Positions 51,839 to 61,865 of a DNA stretch of 64,000 nt are shown in pieces (position 1 is the first letter of the stretch; each line of letters opens with the position of its first letter). Both the position numbers and the translations under genes were made by a program. Location of the stretch: assembly GCF_003479405.1 (NCBI RefSeq), contig NZ_QUHB01000003.1, forward strand, positions 163,964 to 227,963, written 5' to 3'. Origin of the DNA: Eubacterium sp. AF16-48. GTDB lineage: Bacteria > Bacillota > Clostridia > Lachnospirales > Lachnospiraceae. The notes under the pieces are model-generated. The model was given only the letters and a program-made list of their open reading frames with translations, was not told the origin of the DNA and made no database searches.

Positions 51839-53752
51839 ATGACTATTGAATGGAAGTTTCCGCATAATGGATTTGGACAAGTGCGTGGAGTATCGGACGC
51901 AGGCATTGAAACCTTTACAGGAACAGAGATACAGTCGCTTGCAAGAGAAATTTGTCAAAACTCATTAGATGCAGCGGTGGAAGGCAGTAATGCGACCATC
52001 AAAGTTGATTTTGAACAGTATAGAATTCCTTCTTCTGATATTCCTGGATATGAGCAGTATGCTTCTAAAATTCAGAAGGCTTATGATTATTGGTCGAAAA
52101 AGAATAGTGAAAAGACCATTAAGGTACTGACAAAGGCATTAAATGCAATTAAGAAGCCTAATACAGTTGTTTTGCGAATTAGCGATTTCAACACAACTGG
52201 ACTTAGCCATCCATATGAGGATAGTGACGAAGGCTGGAATGCATTGACAAAACTCGATGGTGGTGCGACAAAAACGGGTGATAAAGCCGGAGCATTTGGA
52301 ATAGGAAAGAACGCACCATTTACAAATTCGGATTATAGATTAGTTTTTTATAGAACTCTAAATGAAGATCAAGAGACTGCTGCACAGGGAATGTCACGCT
52401 TTATATCTTTTCCAGAAGATTTAAGCAATAGTATGAATACGATGACAACTGGAATTGGTTATTACGGAAATCCGGAAGGTAACTTACCTGTTGATTCTAT
52501 CAGTGAGTTGGAAAAACTATATCAGAGAACTGAGATTGGTACAGATGTTTTTGTGTACGGATTTAATGCGGGACATGAATGGAATAGCGATGTAATTAAC
52601 GAGGTTCTAGAAAATTTCTTGATGTCTATTCACAAGAATTTATTAAGTGTTACAGTTGACAATAAAGTCATCGATAACTCTACGCTTGCAAGTTATCTCA
52701 GCACGTATAACTCAAAGATAAAAAATGCATATTGGTACTACCAAGTGCTTGTTCGACCTGAAACAAAAGTGTTCAAAAAGGACTTTCACGGGATGGGAAC
52801 TCTAAAACTTAGCGTTCTGGTCGATCCTTCGGAGAAATTGAATAGAAAAATTCTCATCACTAGATCTTCCGGAATGAAATTGTTTGCATTGGGTAGTATG
52901 TCGAGAATTATTTCATTTTCTGGTGTGCTTGAAATGGGAGGTAAAGAGCTTAATGAATTCTTTAGAGAAATGGAAACGCCAGCACATGATAAGTGGTTGC
53001 CAAGCAGACACTCAACAAATGTGCCGCTTGCAAAAGAATATAACAATGAGCTAAAGGATTGGATAAGAGGCTGTATTCAAACGTTGGGCGAACATTCCAG
53101 TGACGATGAAATTGAAGTTGCAGGTTTGGCTGGTGTTCTTCAGAAGGAATCGGATAAGACTAATCAGCGTGGAGATGACAGTAATAAAGAAAGTCTTCAA
53201 GATAAGATTGGTTCCATTACAATTCAGCCTCGAACATCAAAAACAAAGCCAAAGGGTTTATTTTACGGCAGTGATGGAAATGGAAAGTCGAAAAACACGG
53301 ATACGGAAGGAACCATCGGTTCTGATGGAGATGATCCAACAACTCGGAATTTAGGTGGTACTAGACATAGGAGTAAAAAGGATTCTCATAAAGGAAGAGC
53401 GGAACAAGGTGGACATGATACCGTACATAAAAGATATGGTGGAGATATAAACCAAGAACTTAAGAATGTTAGAGTTATAAAGACATCGAGAAACACTTAT
53501 AGAGTTTCCTTTATTTTGCCACGGGATATTTGTGCAGGGCATGTTGAGATTGTTACAGTTGGTGAAAATGGTAAATCAAATCGACTGGCCATCCATTCTG
53601 CATCAGAGTTGATGGGGTGCACAGGAATAAAGAAGAGTTCGGAAGGTGTAGATTTTTCTAGTATGAAGGGAAACGAAAAAGTCCAGTTTGAAATCACTTT
53701 GCTTGATAACCGGGATTATGCGATGGAGGTAAATGTATATGAACATAACTAA
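51839..53752 (+). CDS. GHKL-type ATPase (MutL/Hsp90/MORC-like fold), putative defence protein
   Basis: 637 residues. The ATP-binding domain has all Bergerat-fold boxes: N box EICQNSLDAA (Glu37, Asn41), the RISDFNTTGL box (Asp116), and the G-rich lid GDKAGAFGIGKNAPF (147-161). A middle domain to about 430 follows, then a low-complexity Lys/Ser/Gly linker (about 430-540) and a C-terminal beta domain (about 545-637) with VSFILPRDICAGHVEIV. No histidine-kinase H-box and no PCNA or MutL endonuclease motif seen. Comparable GHKL proteins occur in defence systems such as Mza, but Z1 and AIPR partners are absent here. RBS AGGTGATTT is modest. Confidence 0.82.
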   Translation: MTIEWKFPHNGFGQVRGVSDAGIETFTGTEIQSLAREICQNSLDAAVEGSNATIKVDFEQYRIPSSDIPGYEQYASKIQKAYDYWSKKNSEKTIKVLTKALNAIKKPNTVVLRISDFNTTGLSHPYEDSDEGWNALTKLDGGATKTGDKAGAFGIGKNAPFTNSDYRLVFYRTLNEDQETAAQGMSRFISFPEDLSNSMNTMTTGIGYYGNPEGNLPVDSISELEKLYQRTEIGTDVFVYGFNAGHEWNSDVINEVLENFLMSIHKNLLSVTVDNKVIDNSTLASYLSTYNSKIKNAYWYYQVLVRPETKVFKKDFHGMGTLKLSVLVDPSEKLNRKILITRSSGMKLFALGSMSRIISFSGVLEMGGKELNEFFREMETPAHDKWLPSRHSTNVPLAKEYNNELKDWIRGCIQTLGEHSSDDEIEVAGLAGVLQKESDKTNQRGDDSNKESLQDKIGSITIQPRTSKTKPKGLFYGSDGNGKSKNTDTEGTIGSDGDDPTTRNLGGTRHRSKKDSHKGRAEQGGHDTVHKRYGGDINQELKNVRVIKTSRNTYRVSFILPRDICAGHVEIVTVGENGKSNRLAIHSASELMGCTGIKKSSEGVDFSSMKGNEKVQFEITLLDNRDYAMEVNVYEHN

Positions 53753-54623
53753 AAGATTATATACATATCCAGTTCTAAGCGAAGAAAGAGATGATTACAC
53801 TGATTCTGTCTTTGATGCAGATGTGCAGTATAAAATGAATGGTGTTAATAATCTGTTGTTTGATTTCGATATAGAAATGGATAACAAAGAACTTCAGAAA
53901 ATGATCCTGGAAGGTGATGCTGAATATGTGATTCATATTGAATGCGCAAACACATCATATAGAACTACAATTCATGATATTTCCAATCACGTAAGCAAAG
54001 AAATTCCGATTGGAAGAATTAACGGAAGAATAGAAATTATCGTTTTAATAGTGACAAAAAAAGATGTTAATCATTTTGTGAATTCTAATTGGGACGATGA
54101 TTATCAAGGGCTGTCATTCGAACTGTCGAAAGGAAGTATTCTTGCGTATAAAAATATACCAGCTATTGATATTGTAAAGAATTACGAAGAATTTAACAGC
54201 GCAAGTTCAATTTTTAAGGTGTATAAGCGGTTAACAACAGAACCAAAGCCAATGGAGGTGGAATTGTCAACTGCACAAATTGGTATCGGTTTGGGATTAG
54301 AAGAGTATGAGATTTACTCTCGTTTCTGTGACAAAGAAGAATTTCAACCAATATTGAACTCCATGATGGTTTTCCCTGCCTTAGTATATGTTTTTGAAGA
54401 ATTAAAGCAAGAGAATGGCATTGAAAATTATGCAGGTACAAATTGGTATATTTATTTATCAAAGGCCTATGAGAAACGTGGAGTAGACTTGGAAAATGAG
54501 ATGTTATATTCAGATAAGACCTCTGTGCAATTAGCACAGGAAGCAATGGAATTACCGTTGAATGCTGCATTGAGAAAATTTGCAGATTTGTTTGAAACTG
54601 ATGAGGAAGAGGAGGATGTTTAA
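53739..54623 (+). CDS. Unknown subunit of the GHKL operon
   Basis: 294 residues from ATG 53739, nine bases after GGAGG; the ATG six bases earlier is too close to that site. Overlaps the GHKL gene by 14 bases. N-terminal beta-rich half (FDADVQYKMNGVNNLLFDFD, EYVIHIECANTSYRT) and a helical acidic C-terminal half that ends FETDEEEEDV. The N-terminal half resembles a wedge/sandwich domain. No enzyme motif found. Function unknown. Confidence 0.75.
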   Translation: MNITKRLYTYPVLSEERDDYTDSVFDADVQYKMNGVNNLLFDFDIEMDNKELQKMILEGDAEYVIHIECANTSYRTTIHDISNHVSKEIPIGRINGRIEIIVLIVTKKDVNHFVNSNWDDDYQGLSFELSKGSILAYKNIPAIDIVKNYEEFNSASSIFKVYKRLTTEPKPMEVELSTAQIGIGLGLEEYEIYSRFCDKEEFQPILNSMMVFPALVYVFEELKQENGIENYAGTNWYIYLSKAYEKRGVDLENEMLYSDKTSVQLAQEAMELPLNAALRKFADLFETDEEEEDV

Positions 54624-55691
54624 ATGAAACTATATTTTATGAAAAAAGAAGCACTGGACATCCTTAAATCAAACCTCGATATGGTTTACAACATGTATTT
54701 CACAGAAAAGGATAATAAATGGCTTTGGAAGGTATGTGGAGGAGATCCGTTTGTCGAATTTAAGGAGATACAAGATTTCCAGTTGGCACCGATTGATTCT
54801 GATATGTCAAAAGGTGAAGTTGAGTTTGCGAACTGTAAGATTATTTATCAGCACTTGTCATTTTTGACAGAGTCACAGGCTTGTGATGAAAGACTGTGGG
54901 CGGGTCTGTGCCATTCGGTTTATTACGATTACCTTAGAAAAAGATGGGACTATGATACAAAATCACCTAAAACACAGAAAGAGGCTGTATCAAATATAAA
55001 ATCGAGATTTTTCTTTTCTGGTGGTACAAGAGCCGGATTATTTAGAAATTCCATAGCCAAGTGTTGGTGGGTTGGAAGAAATACCTATGATCCAAGTAAT
55101 GTAGCAAATCCATTTGAAAAATTGGATATTATAGGTAGCAACGATATTAGTAGTAAAATTTCCGATATTTTTTACAGTAATAATTTCTCTGCAAATCCGG
55201 TTATTTTGAATGGCATCGTTAAAGCATTCAAAAACTTCAAAGAGGAAAACACACAGCTTTCACTCAAGGAACATATAAGACCAACATTGCAATTCTTGAA
55301 TGCAGTAGGCGGTGGAGTTGTTTTAGATTGTCTTGATGAGGATGAGATTGCTGATATGCTCATTGATAACATCTATGGAATTTTACAAGGTGATGAGCAG
55401 GGGGTAGAGATTGAAGAGGAATCCGAAGAGTATGAAGATATGGATGTTGATGGCAATGACATATCAGAAGAAGAAAACTCTGAAGATAGTGTTGAAGAAG
55501 AGTATATAGTTATTGGTCAAAAAGTCAATGTTCGTATTAAGGAAACCGATGAACAAAAAACAATACTGGTAAATTATCTTCCGAATTCCACAAAGATTCC
55601 GCCATTGGCAAAAAGCCTTTTAGGCTGCTGGATTGGAGATGAGGTTCCTTTCCAAGGAAAGACATATATTATAGAAGCAATTCAAAAGTAG
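54624..55691 (+). CDS. DUF6339-type protein of the GHKL operon
   Basis: 355 residues starting directly after the previous stop. The core (ERLWAGLCHSVYYDYLRKRW at 89-108 and SRFFFSGGTRAGLFRNSIAK at 127-146) carries several Arg/Tyr/Trp and matches DUF6339 as I know it; its role is not established. An acidic linker (about 262-298) leads to a C-terminal 60-residue beta domain (GQKVNVRIKETDEQKTILVN) like the GreA C-terminal (FKBP-like) fold. Last gene of the operon, followed by two hairpin terminators. Confidence 0.78.
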   Translation: MKLYFMKKEALDILKSNLDMVYNMYFTEKDNKWLWKVCGGDPFVEFKEIQDFQLAPIDSDMSKGEVEFANCKIIYQHLSFLTESQACDERLWAGLCHSVYYDYLRKRWDYDTKSPKTQKEAVSNIKSRFFFSGGTRAGLFRNSIAKCWWVGRNTYDPSNVANPFEKLDIIGSNDISSKISDIFYSNNFSANPVILNGIVKAFKNFKEENTQLSLKEHIRPTLQFLNAVGGGVVLDCLDEDEIADMLIDNIYGILQGDEQGVEIEEESEEYEDMDVDGNDISEEENSEDSVEEEYIVIGQKVNVRIKETDEQKTILVNYLPNSTKIPPLAKSLLGCWIGDEVPFQGKTYIIEAIQK

Positions 55692-55701
55692 AGAACAGTT
55701 A

Positions 55702-55755
55702 AAAAAGTGTTTTCAGTGGTGACACTTTTTAACGATAGCCTCGACCTATCGTTAA
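55702..55755 (+). terminator. Double terminator hairpins
   Basis: AAAAAGTGT/ACACTTTTT (55702-55730) followed by TTAACGATAG/CTATCGTTAA (55729-55755). Ends the GHKL operon. The rest of the 277-base gap to the next gene shows no gene. Confidence 0.7.
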
Positions 55756-55968
55756 AAGGTTCATGGATATGTTTCCTTTCACGATGGTAATTCATAGACA
55801 GCAGTCCTTTCATGTGGAGACTGTGTGTTTGCTTAGCCGATAAATAAAGGAGTTTCGAGGATTAGAAGTGGGAAAATGGTCGATTTGTCCACCTCTTGTC
55901 CACGAAAATTAAAAAAAGAGTGAAACTAAAAGGTGTTTAGTATAGGATACAGAAGGAGGTAATCCTTT

Positions 55969-57015
55969 TTGAAAAAGAAGAAAGACGAAATAACCATCCG
56001 TTCCAGTGCAGCGGAATATTTGACCTATGTTGCTTCTGTTGGCGACCAGCAGGACAGTATTGAGATGCGCTATGAGGATGAGAATATATGGTTGACACAG
56101 AAGATGATGGCGGCATTGTACGATGTGGATGTTCGTACAATCAATGAGCATATTAAGAAGATTTATTCCGACTCAGAGCTTGAGGAAGATTCAACTATCC
56201 GGAATTTCCGGATAGTTCAAACCGAAGGTTCCCGTCAGGTGACTCGTGATACAAAGCATTATAATCTTCAAATGATTATTGCGGTTGGATTCAAGGTGAA
56301 TAATGAACGGGCAGTGCAGTTTCGTAAGTGGGTCAATGGTATCGTGAAGGATTACACCATCAAAGGCTGGGTCATGGATGACGAGCGTTTGAAGAATGGT
56401 GGTTCTGTGCTTACAGTAGAATACTTTGACCGTTTGCTTGAGCAGATTCGTGAAATTCGTTTGTCCGAGCGTAGATTTTATCAGAAGATAACAGACATCT
56501 ATGCTACAGCTCTTGATTATGACCGGACAGCAAAAACAACAAAGCAGTTCTTTGCAAAAGTGCAGAACAAGATGCACTATGCAGTTCACGGACATACAGC
56601 AGCGGAGTTGATTTATGAGCGAGCCGATGCAGATAAGCCACATATGGGATTGACCACTTGGGCAGCAGCACCGGAAGGCAAGATTGTAAAAAGCGATGTG
56701 AGCATTGCGAAGAATTATCTTTCAGAGAAAGAAATGCGTTCACTGGAGCGTATTGTATCTGCTTATCTGGATTTGGCAGAGGATCGTGCAGAACGTCATA
56801 TTCCGATGACAATGGAGGATTGGGCGAAACGACTGGATCTATTCCTGATGGCAGATGACAGAGAGGTACTTCAGGATGCAGGTAGAATCACAGCAGAAAT
56901 TGCCAAGGCAAAAGCTGAAACTGAATTTGAAAAATATCGTGTCATTCAGGACAGATTATTTATGTCTGACTTTGATAAGTACATGCTGGAACTGGAAGAG
57001 AATGCGAAGAAGTAG
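55969..57015 (+). CDS. rhuM: RhuM family protein
   Basis: 348 residues from TTG 55969 with AAGGAGG at good distance; no ATG is available. Family marks: EDENIWLTQKMMAALYDVDVRTINEHI (HTH-like), DTKHYNLQMIIAVGFKVNNERAVQFRKW, FAKVQNKMHYAVHGHTAAELI and MGLTTW. RhuM proteins were first noted in a Salmonella pathogenicity island and are widespread in restriction and defence islands; the mechanism is unknown. It is the last clear accessory gene. Confidence 0.88.
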   Translation: MKKKKDEITIRSSAAEYLTYVASVGDQQDSIEMRYEDENIWLTQKMMAALYDVDVRTINEHIKKIYSDSELEEDSTIRNFRIVQTEGSRQVTRDTKHYNLQMIIAVGFKVNNERAVQFRKWVNGIVKDYTIKGWVMDDERLKNGGSVLTVEYFDRLLEQIREIRLSERRFYQKITDIYATALDYDRTAKTTKQFFAKVQNKMHYAVHGHTAAELIYERADADKPHMGLTTWAAAPEGKIVKSDVSIAKNYLSEKEMRSLERIVSAYLDLAEDRAERHIPMTMEDWAKRLDLFLMADDREVLQDAGRITAEIAKAKAETEFEKYRVIQDRLFMSDFDKYMLELEENAKK

Positions 57016-57197
57016 CAGTGTTTCAATCAAATTATTAATTCAGAAAATTAAAGATTTTCATTAAGAGAGGGCAAGCTGGAATTCCTTGAATTAACTTATG
57101 TGAAAAAAGAATAGCATAAGAAAAATAATATTCTACTGGAGACGGCATGGTAATATATGTATATCCGGTATAGTAACCGACTAAATAGAGGTGAAGC

Positions 57198-57890
57198 ATG
57201 ATTGAAATAATAAAAATATATAATCAAATTCATGGTGATATTTTACTAATGATAATTAAAATAATCATAGGAACATTGCTTATTGTAAATGAAAAATACA
57301 TATCTCGAAGGTTTAAATATAGTGTAATAGTAATTTATTTTGGGATGATGCTAGGATGTTTTATTCCAGGGTACCTTGATTTTTCGGTAAAGGGTATTTT
57401 TTTAGGGACAATTGTAGGTTTAATATTGGGTTGTATAATTGCCAAATATCATAAGACGGATCATATTGCTAATTCACTATTTTTATTAATTTATTTCTAT
57501 GAAATTATAGGATGCATTTTTTATATTTTTAATATAAACTTTTCGGAAATACTTGGAGTATATAATTACGATATTGATTATAAAACAATATATGTTGCAT
57601 TAATTTTTTCCGTTATTTTGACAGTGATAAGTTATATTGTTTTCCGTAATAAGAATAATTTTATAAAAATAGTTGAAGAAAATAAATATTTTTGGATAGG
57701 TAATTATTTTGTTATGGGAGCGGTTATAGGATTTTGTATGTTTCCTATTTATGGACCGGGTGATTGGAATGAGATGAGTATAGAATTGTTAAACGTCACC
57801 GATGATTTTCAGGTGAATTGTTTAGTAATGTTTGAAGTTGTGATATTAATTGCGTATCGGGAATATAAAAAAACGATAACTAATATATAG
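57198..57890 (+). CDS. Polytopic membrane protein, unknown
   Basis: 230 residues with about six to seven hydrophobic helices, rich in Ile/Phe/Tyr. RBS AGAGGTGAAGC. No transporter or enzyme motif visible. Very AT-rich coding, like the chromosomal flank. Confidence 0.6.
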   Translation: MIEIIKIYNQIHGDILLMIIKIIIGTLLIVNEKYISRRFKYSVIVIYFGMMLGCFIPGYLDFSVKGIFLGTIVGLILGCIIAKYHKTDHIANSLFLLIYFYEIIGCIFYIFNINFSEILGVYNYDIDYKTIYVALIFSVILTVISYIVFRNKNNFIKIVEENKYFWIGNYFVMGAVIGFCMFPIYGPGDWNEMSIELLNVTDDFQVNCLVMFEVVILIAYREYKKTITNI

Positions 57891-58032
57891 ATTCAAGTAG
57901 TTACTAGATTGGTGGCATTCATGCATTGGGATAGAGACAGTGTATGTTTTGAGATTTCACATTACCTTTAAAATTAATGGCAATAAAGATATAATATAAA
58001 AATAAGTATCTTGAAAAAGGAAGGACTTTAAA

Positions 58033-60147
58033 ATGAATATAAAACTATTGCAAACATTAAGAAATTATAACAAAGACAATTTTATAAAGGACATTATTGC
58101 AGGAATTATTATTATGGCGGTGTCTATTCCTATCTCTATGGGATATGCACAGATAGCCGGTCTGCCTGCAGTTTGCGGATTGTATGGTTCGGTATTTCCA
58201 ATTCTTGTTTTTGGACTTTTTTCTACATCGCCTCAGTTTATATTTGGTGTGGATGCGGCACCGGCAGCTCTTGTAGGCTCGGCACTTTTGACACTTAATA
58301 TAGAGGCAGGTTCAGACAAGGCTATGGCAGCAGTTCCTGTTATGACGTTTTTTGTTGCCTTATGGTTGTTGGCTTTTTATTTTATGAAAGCCGGAAAGCT
58401 GGTTAATTACATTTCAGCACCGGTAATGGGTGGTTTTATAACAGGTATTTGTACAACAATCATATTAATGCAGATTCCAAAGGTTATGGGAGGCACATCG
58501 GGAACAGGAGAGTTTTTCGAATTAGCCGAACATATCTATAAGACTGCGCTTAATATAAATATGCCATCAGTAATTATGGGAGTGATAGCGCTGGTAATAC
58601 TTTTTGCCTCGAAGAAGATAATGCCTAAATTTCCAATGGCAGTAGTTTTAATGTTTGTGGGTACGATTTTCACAATAAGTCTTCCAATAAGAGATTGGGG
58701 AATTAAGACTTTAAATGCAGTAGAGCCGGGACTTCCAAAGTGGAGTATTCCTGATTTCTCGGCTATTCCCATTCAGCAGACCATTACAATAAGTTTATCA
58801 GTGGCAGTAGTAATTATGGCTGAAACATTGTTGGCAGAGAACAGCTTTGCTCAGAAAAATAATTACAGAATAAATGACAATCAGGAGATTTTAGCTTTTT
58901 CTGTAGGCAACTTTATGGCTGCTTTTACAGGATGTTGTCCTATTAACGGTTCAGTTTCACGTACGGCAATGGGGGAACAGTATCAGGCAAAAACTCAGCT
59001 TACAGGTATTGTGGCAGGACTTTCTATGATAGTGTTGCTTCTTTGTGGAACCGGATTTATCGGATATCTTCCTATTCCTATTTTGACGGCAATAGTTATT
59101 TCGGCACTTATGGGTGCAACTGAGTTTGACTTGGCAGTAAGATTGTGGAAAGTAAGCAGAACTGAATTTTTAATTTTTATGGGAGCTTTTTTCGGCGTGC
59201 TTTTACTTGGAACAATAAATGGAGTTTTAATCGGCATAATTCTTTCTTTTACGGAAATGATTATAAGGACTTCAAAACCTTCAAGATGTTTTCTTGGAAT
59301 ACAGCCGGGACACAGACATTTTAGGGATTTGAAGGAAGGAAGCCAGATACACGCAATTGAAGGTGTTGTAATTTATAGATTTAGCAGTAATCTGTTTTTT
59401 GGAAATATTCAGGTGTTACAGCGTGACATTGAAGACAGCATTAAATCTGATACTAAAGCAGTAATTCTTGATGCAGGTGGTGTTGGAAGTATTGACATAA
59501 CTGCGGCAGACAGGCTGGCAATGCTTTACAAGTCCCTCGAAGAGAAGGGGATTGGATTTTATATGACGGAGCATATTGCCAGTATTAACGAGCAGCTTAG
59601 AAAACTGGGACTGGGCTATATGATTGAAGACGGAAGAGTCAGAAGAACTATCCATATTGCTTTGAAGGACATGGGAATTGGTAGACCATATCCTTTAGAA
59701 GGCGGTGTGGAAAATGTAGAAAGAAGTGCTTCAAGAAAAAGAGCTGACAATAAGGTTCAGGAGTTCGTCTGGGCATATGGTGCTGAAAGTGAGGAACAAA
59801 TTGAAAAACAAATTGTCCTACAGATTCAGCAGTTAAAGAAAACAGGAGACATGGAAAAACTATTCCACGGAAGCTGGTCACATATGGATGCTTTTGATGA
59901 GGACGAGTGGTTAGAACATCTGGAAGAACACCTAAAAGAGATTGTTAATATTTCGGGAAAAGATGAAAAGACCATTGCTGAACGTTTTGAAAAGCATAGA
60001 GAAGAAATACATATAAGAATCAGGGATGAGCATCCTGAAATGGCAGAGAGATTTAAGGAAAGAAGGCATATTCTTGATGAACATTTGAAAAAAAGACATC
60101 CGGAAGTGTTCAAATTAATTGAAGATTTAAGGGAAAAAGAGGATTAA
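58033..60147 (+). CDS. SulP-family anion transporter with STAS domain
   Basis: 704 residues. About 10-12 transmembrane helices with the family segments PISMGYAQIAGLPAVCGLYG near residue 35 and NSFAQKNNYRINDNQE near 275, followed by a STAS domain (about 425-530, VIYRFSSNLFFGNIQVLQRDI, VILDAGGVGSIDITAADRL). SulP proteins carry sulfate, bicarbonate or dicarboxylates; the substrate cannot be told. A further 130-residue helical, Glu/His-rich C-terminal tail (LEEHLKEIV, EMAERFKERRHILDEHLKKR) is unusual for the family. RBS AAGGAAGG. Confidence 0.9.
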   Translation: MNIKLLQTLRNYNKDNFIKDIIAGIIIMAVSIPISMGYAQIAGLPAVCGLYGSVFPILVFGLFSTSPQFIFGVDAAPAALVGSALLTLNIEAGSDKAMAAVPVMTFFVALWLLAFYFMKAGKLVNYISAPVMGGFITGICTTIILMQIPKVMGGTSGTGEFFELAEHIYKTALNINMPSVIMGVIALVILFASKKIMPKFPMAVVLMFVGTIFTISLPIRDWGIKTLNAVEPGLPKWSIPDFSAIPIQQTITISLSVAVVIMAETLLAENSFAQKNNYRINDNQEILAFSVGNFMAAFTGCCPINGSVSRTAMGEQYQAKTQLTGIVAGLSMIVLLLCGTGFIGYLPIPILTAIVISALMGATEFDLAVRLWKVSRTEFLIFMGAFFGVLLLGTINGVLIGIILSFTEMIIRTSKPSRCFLGIQPGHRHFRDLKEGSQIHAIEGVVIYRFSSNLFFGNIQVLQRDIEDSIKSDTKAVILDAGGVGSIDITAADRLAMLYKSLEEKGIGFYMTEHIASINEQLRKLGLGYMIEDGRVRRTIHIALKDMGIGRPYPLEGGVENVERSASRKRADNKVQEFVWAYGAESEEQIEKQIVLQIQQLKKTGDMEKLFHGSWSHMDAFDEDEWLEHLEEHLKEIVNISGKDEKTIAERFEKHREEIHIRIRDEHPEMAERFKERRHILDEHLKKRHPEVFKLIEDLREKED

Positions 60148-60236
60148 ATGTAACTTCTACCCAACCTATTTTCTTATTCCACACACTATATTAATGAAAA
60201 CAAAAAGTGCACATTTGTTTATCATGGAGGTAAGTA

Positions 60237-61865
60237 GTGAACAAGATAAATGCAGACAGATTAATAGTTGAATACCAGCAGAAAATATTTGGATTTGCAA
60301 TGTCTAAAATGAGAGATGTTGATAATGCAGAAGAACTTGCTTCAAACATAGTGTTGGAGGTATATAAGTCATTTCTTAAGTCGGATAATATTGCAAATAT
60401 AGAAGGATATGTATATAGAATAGCAAGTAATGTATATGCAAGATTTATTGACAGAAAAATGGCAAATCAACACATAGACATTATGAAAATAGAATATCCG
60501 GTGTCTGAGAGCGGTTTTGATTGTATTGAAAGTGGAGAAACATACAGAAAACTGCGAAGAGAAATTGGAATGTTGTCCAATAGACAAAGGGCAATTACAT
60601 ACATGAAATACTATAAGGATATGTCTGTAATGGAAATCGCAAAAGAACTTAATATTTCTGTTGGAACCGTAAAATGGCATTTATCTGACATCAGAAGTGG
60701 ATTGAAGGAGAAAATTGATATGGTTAAGAATGGTAATTTGAGTGTAAATCCTGTATATTTTGTTAGTATGGGACATAGTGGAAGTCCGGGTAAAAGTGGT
60801 GACACAAAAGATATGTTTGATTCAAGGTTAAAGCAAAATATTGCATGGAGTTGTTACTATCAGGCAAGGACAGTAACAGAAATTGCAAAAGAATTGGAAG
60901 TTCCCATTGCTTATATTGAAGGAGAACTGAGAAAACTGGTTGAGTGGGGATATATTGATCAGATTGATAATTCAAAAAATCCAAAATATCTGACAAATAT
61001 GTATATAACAGATGTCAGAGAAGATTTTTCAGAAGAGTTAAAAATTAAAAAAGATGTTGCCGACTTTTTATGCGAGAATCTTTTTAAGGACATGTTTGAC
61101 AAATTTGATAAGGCAGATGATAACTGGGGAATGATATGTCCAAATAATGATAAGAATTATTTGAAATATAATTTAATAATGATGACATTAATTTCCCTGG
61201 GAGATGATTGGGAAAATTGGGAAGAGTTTGCAGTAAAAAGACCGGATGGAGGACATTTTATTGCTTATGCAAATGTGACGGATGATTGTACAAAAAAGAA
61301 GTTAGACGATAAATACAAAGGTTGCGGTTATATGTTTGATCAGGTATGGAGAGATAACAGGCAGGTGCTTCAAAGTATACAGTATAACTGTATGTACAGT
61401 GGTAGAAGTATAGATTGGAGAAACAATAATCCGGATGATTGGGAGGATTTGTATTCGTACATATCAAATGGTTGTGAGAAAGACAAGATAAGTGTAAATA
61501 GTTTCTCAAATTTATCAGCAAAGGGATATGTAGCTGACGGGAAAAATCAGATTACACTTATAAATGTAAAAGACGGAAATTTAGTGGAGACCATAAACAA
61601 TTTTGTAAAAACTCATATGCAGATTCCGGAATTTGTGCTGGAAGAAGGAAAAAGAACAGATGAAAGATTCTACAAGGCAAACCGGCATAAATATCCCAAA
61701 CATTTGGAAAAACTTGTAAGATACAATAATAGCAACTCATTTACATGGGGAGAAAATATTCCTTTTATAGTTGAAAGAATGCTTGAAGTGAGAATGTTAA
61801 AACCACTGACTGATAAGCAGAAAAAGGCGGTATTTACAGTTGTGGCAATAAATGGCGAAGAATGA
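60237..61865 (+). CDS. ECF-type sigma factor with very large C-terminal extension
   Basis: 542 residues from GTG 60237 behind GGAGG. Residues 1-75 are sigma region 2 (QKIFGFAMSKMRDVDNAEEL) and about 95-160 region 4 (LSNRQRAITYMKYYKDMSVM, LNISVGTVKWHLSDIRSGL). Normal ECF factors end near 170-190. Here 370 more residues follow: a winged-helix-like unit (ARTVTEIAKELEVPIAYIEG, about 215-250) and a large alpha/beta domain rich in Trp/Asp/Asn without a known motif. The extension may sense a ligand or hold the factor inactive; no anti-sigma gene is adjacent. Confidence 0.83.
   Translation: MNKINADRLIVEYQQKIFGFAMSKMRDVDNAEELASNIVLEVYKSFLKSDNIANIEGYVYRIASNVYARFIDRKMANQHIDIMKIEYPVSESGFDCIESGETYRKLRREIGMLSNRQRAITYMKYYKDMSVMEIAKELNISVGTVKWHLSDIRSGLKEKIDMVKNGNLSVNPVYFVSMGHSGSPGKSGDTKDMFDSRLKQNIAWSCYYQARTVTEIAKELEVPIAYIEGELRKLVEWGYIDQIDNSKNPKYLTNMYITDVREDFSEELKIKKDVADFLCENLFKDMFDKFDKADDNWGMICPNNDKNYLKYNLIMMTLISLGDDWENWEEFAVKRPDGGHFIAYANVTDDCTKKKLDDKYKGCGYMFDQVWRDNRQVLQSIQYNCMYSGRSIDWRNNNPDDWEDLYSYISNGCEKDKISVNSFSNLSAKGYVADGKNQITLINVKDGNLVETINNFVKTHMQIPEFVLEEGKRTDERFYKANRHKYPKHLEKLVRYNNSNSFTWGENIPFIVERMLEVRMLKPLTDKQKKAVFTVVAINGEE

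Noticed and set aside
54214..54570. 118-codon minus-strand frame inside the GHKL operon.
   Set aside because: Lies wholly inside a coupled plus-strand gene; composition is that of an antisense shadow.
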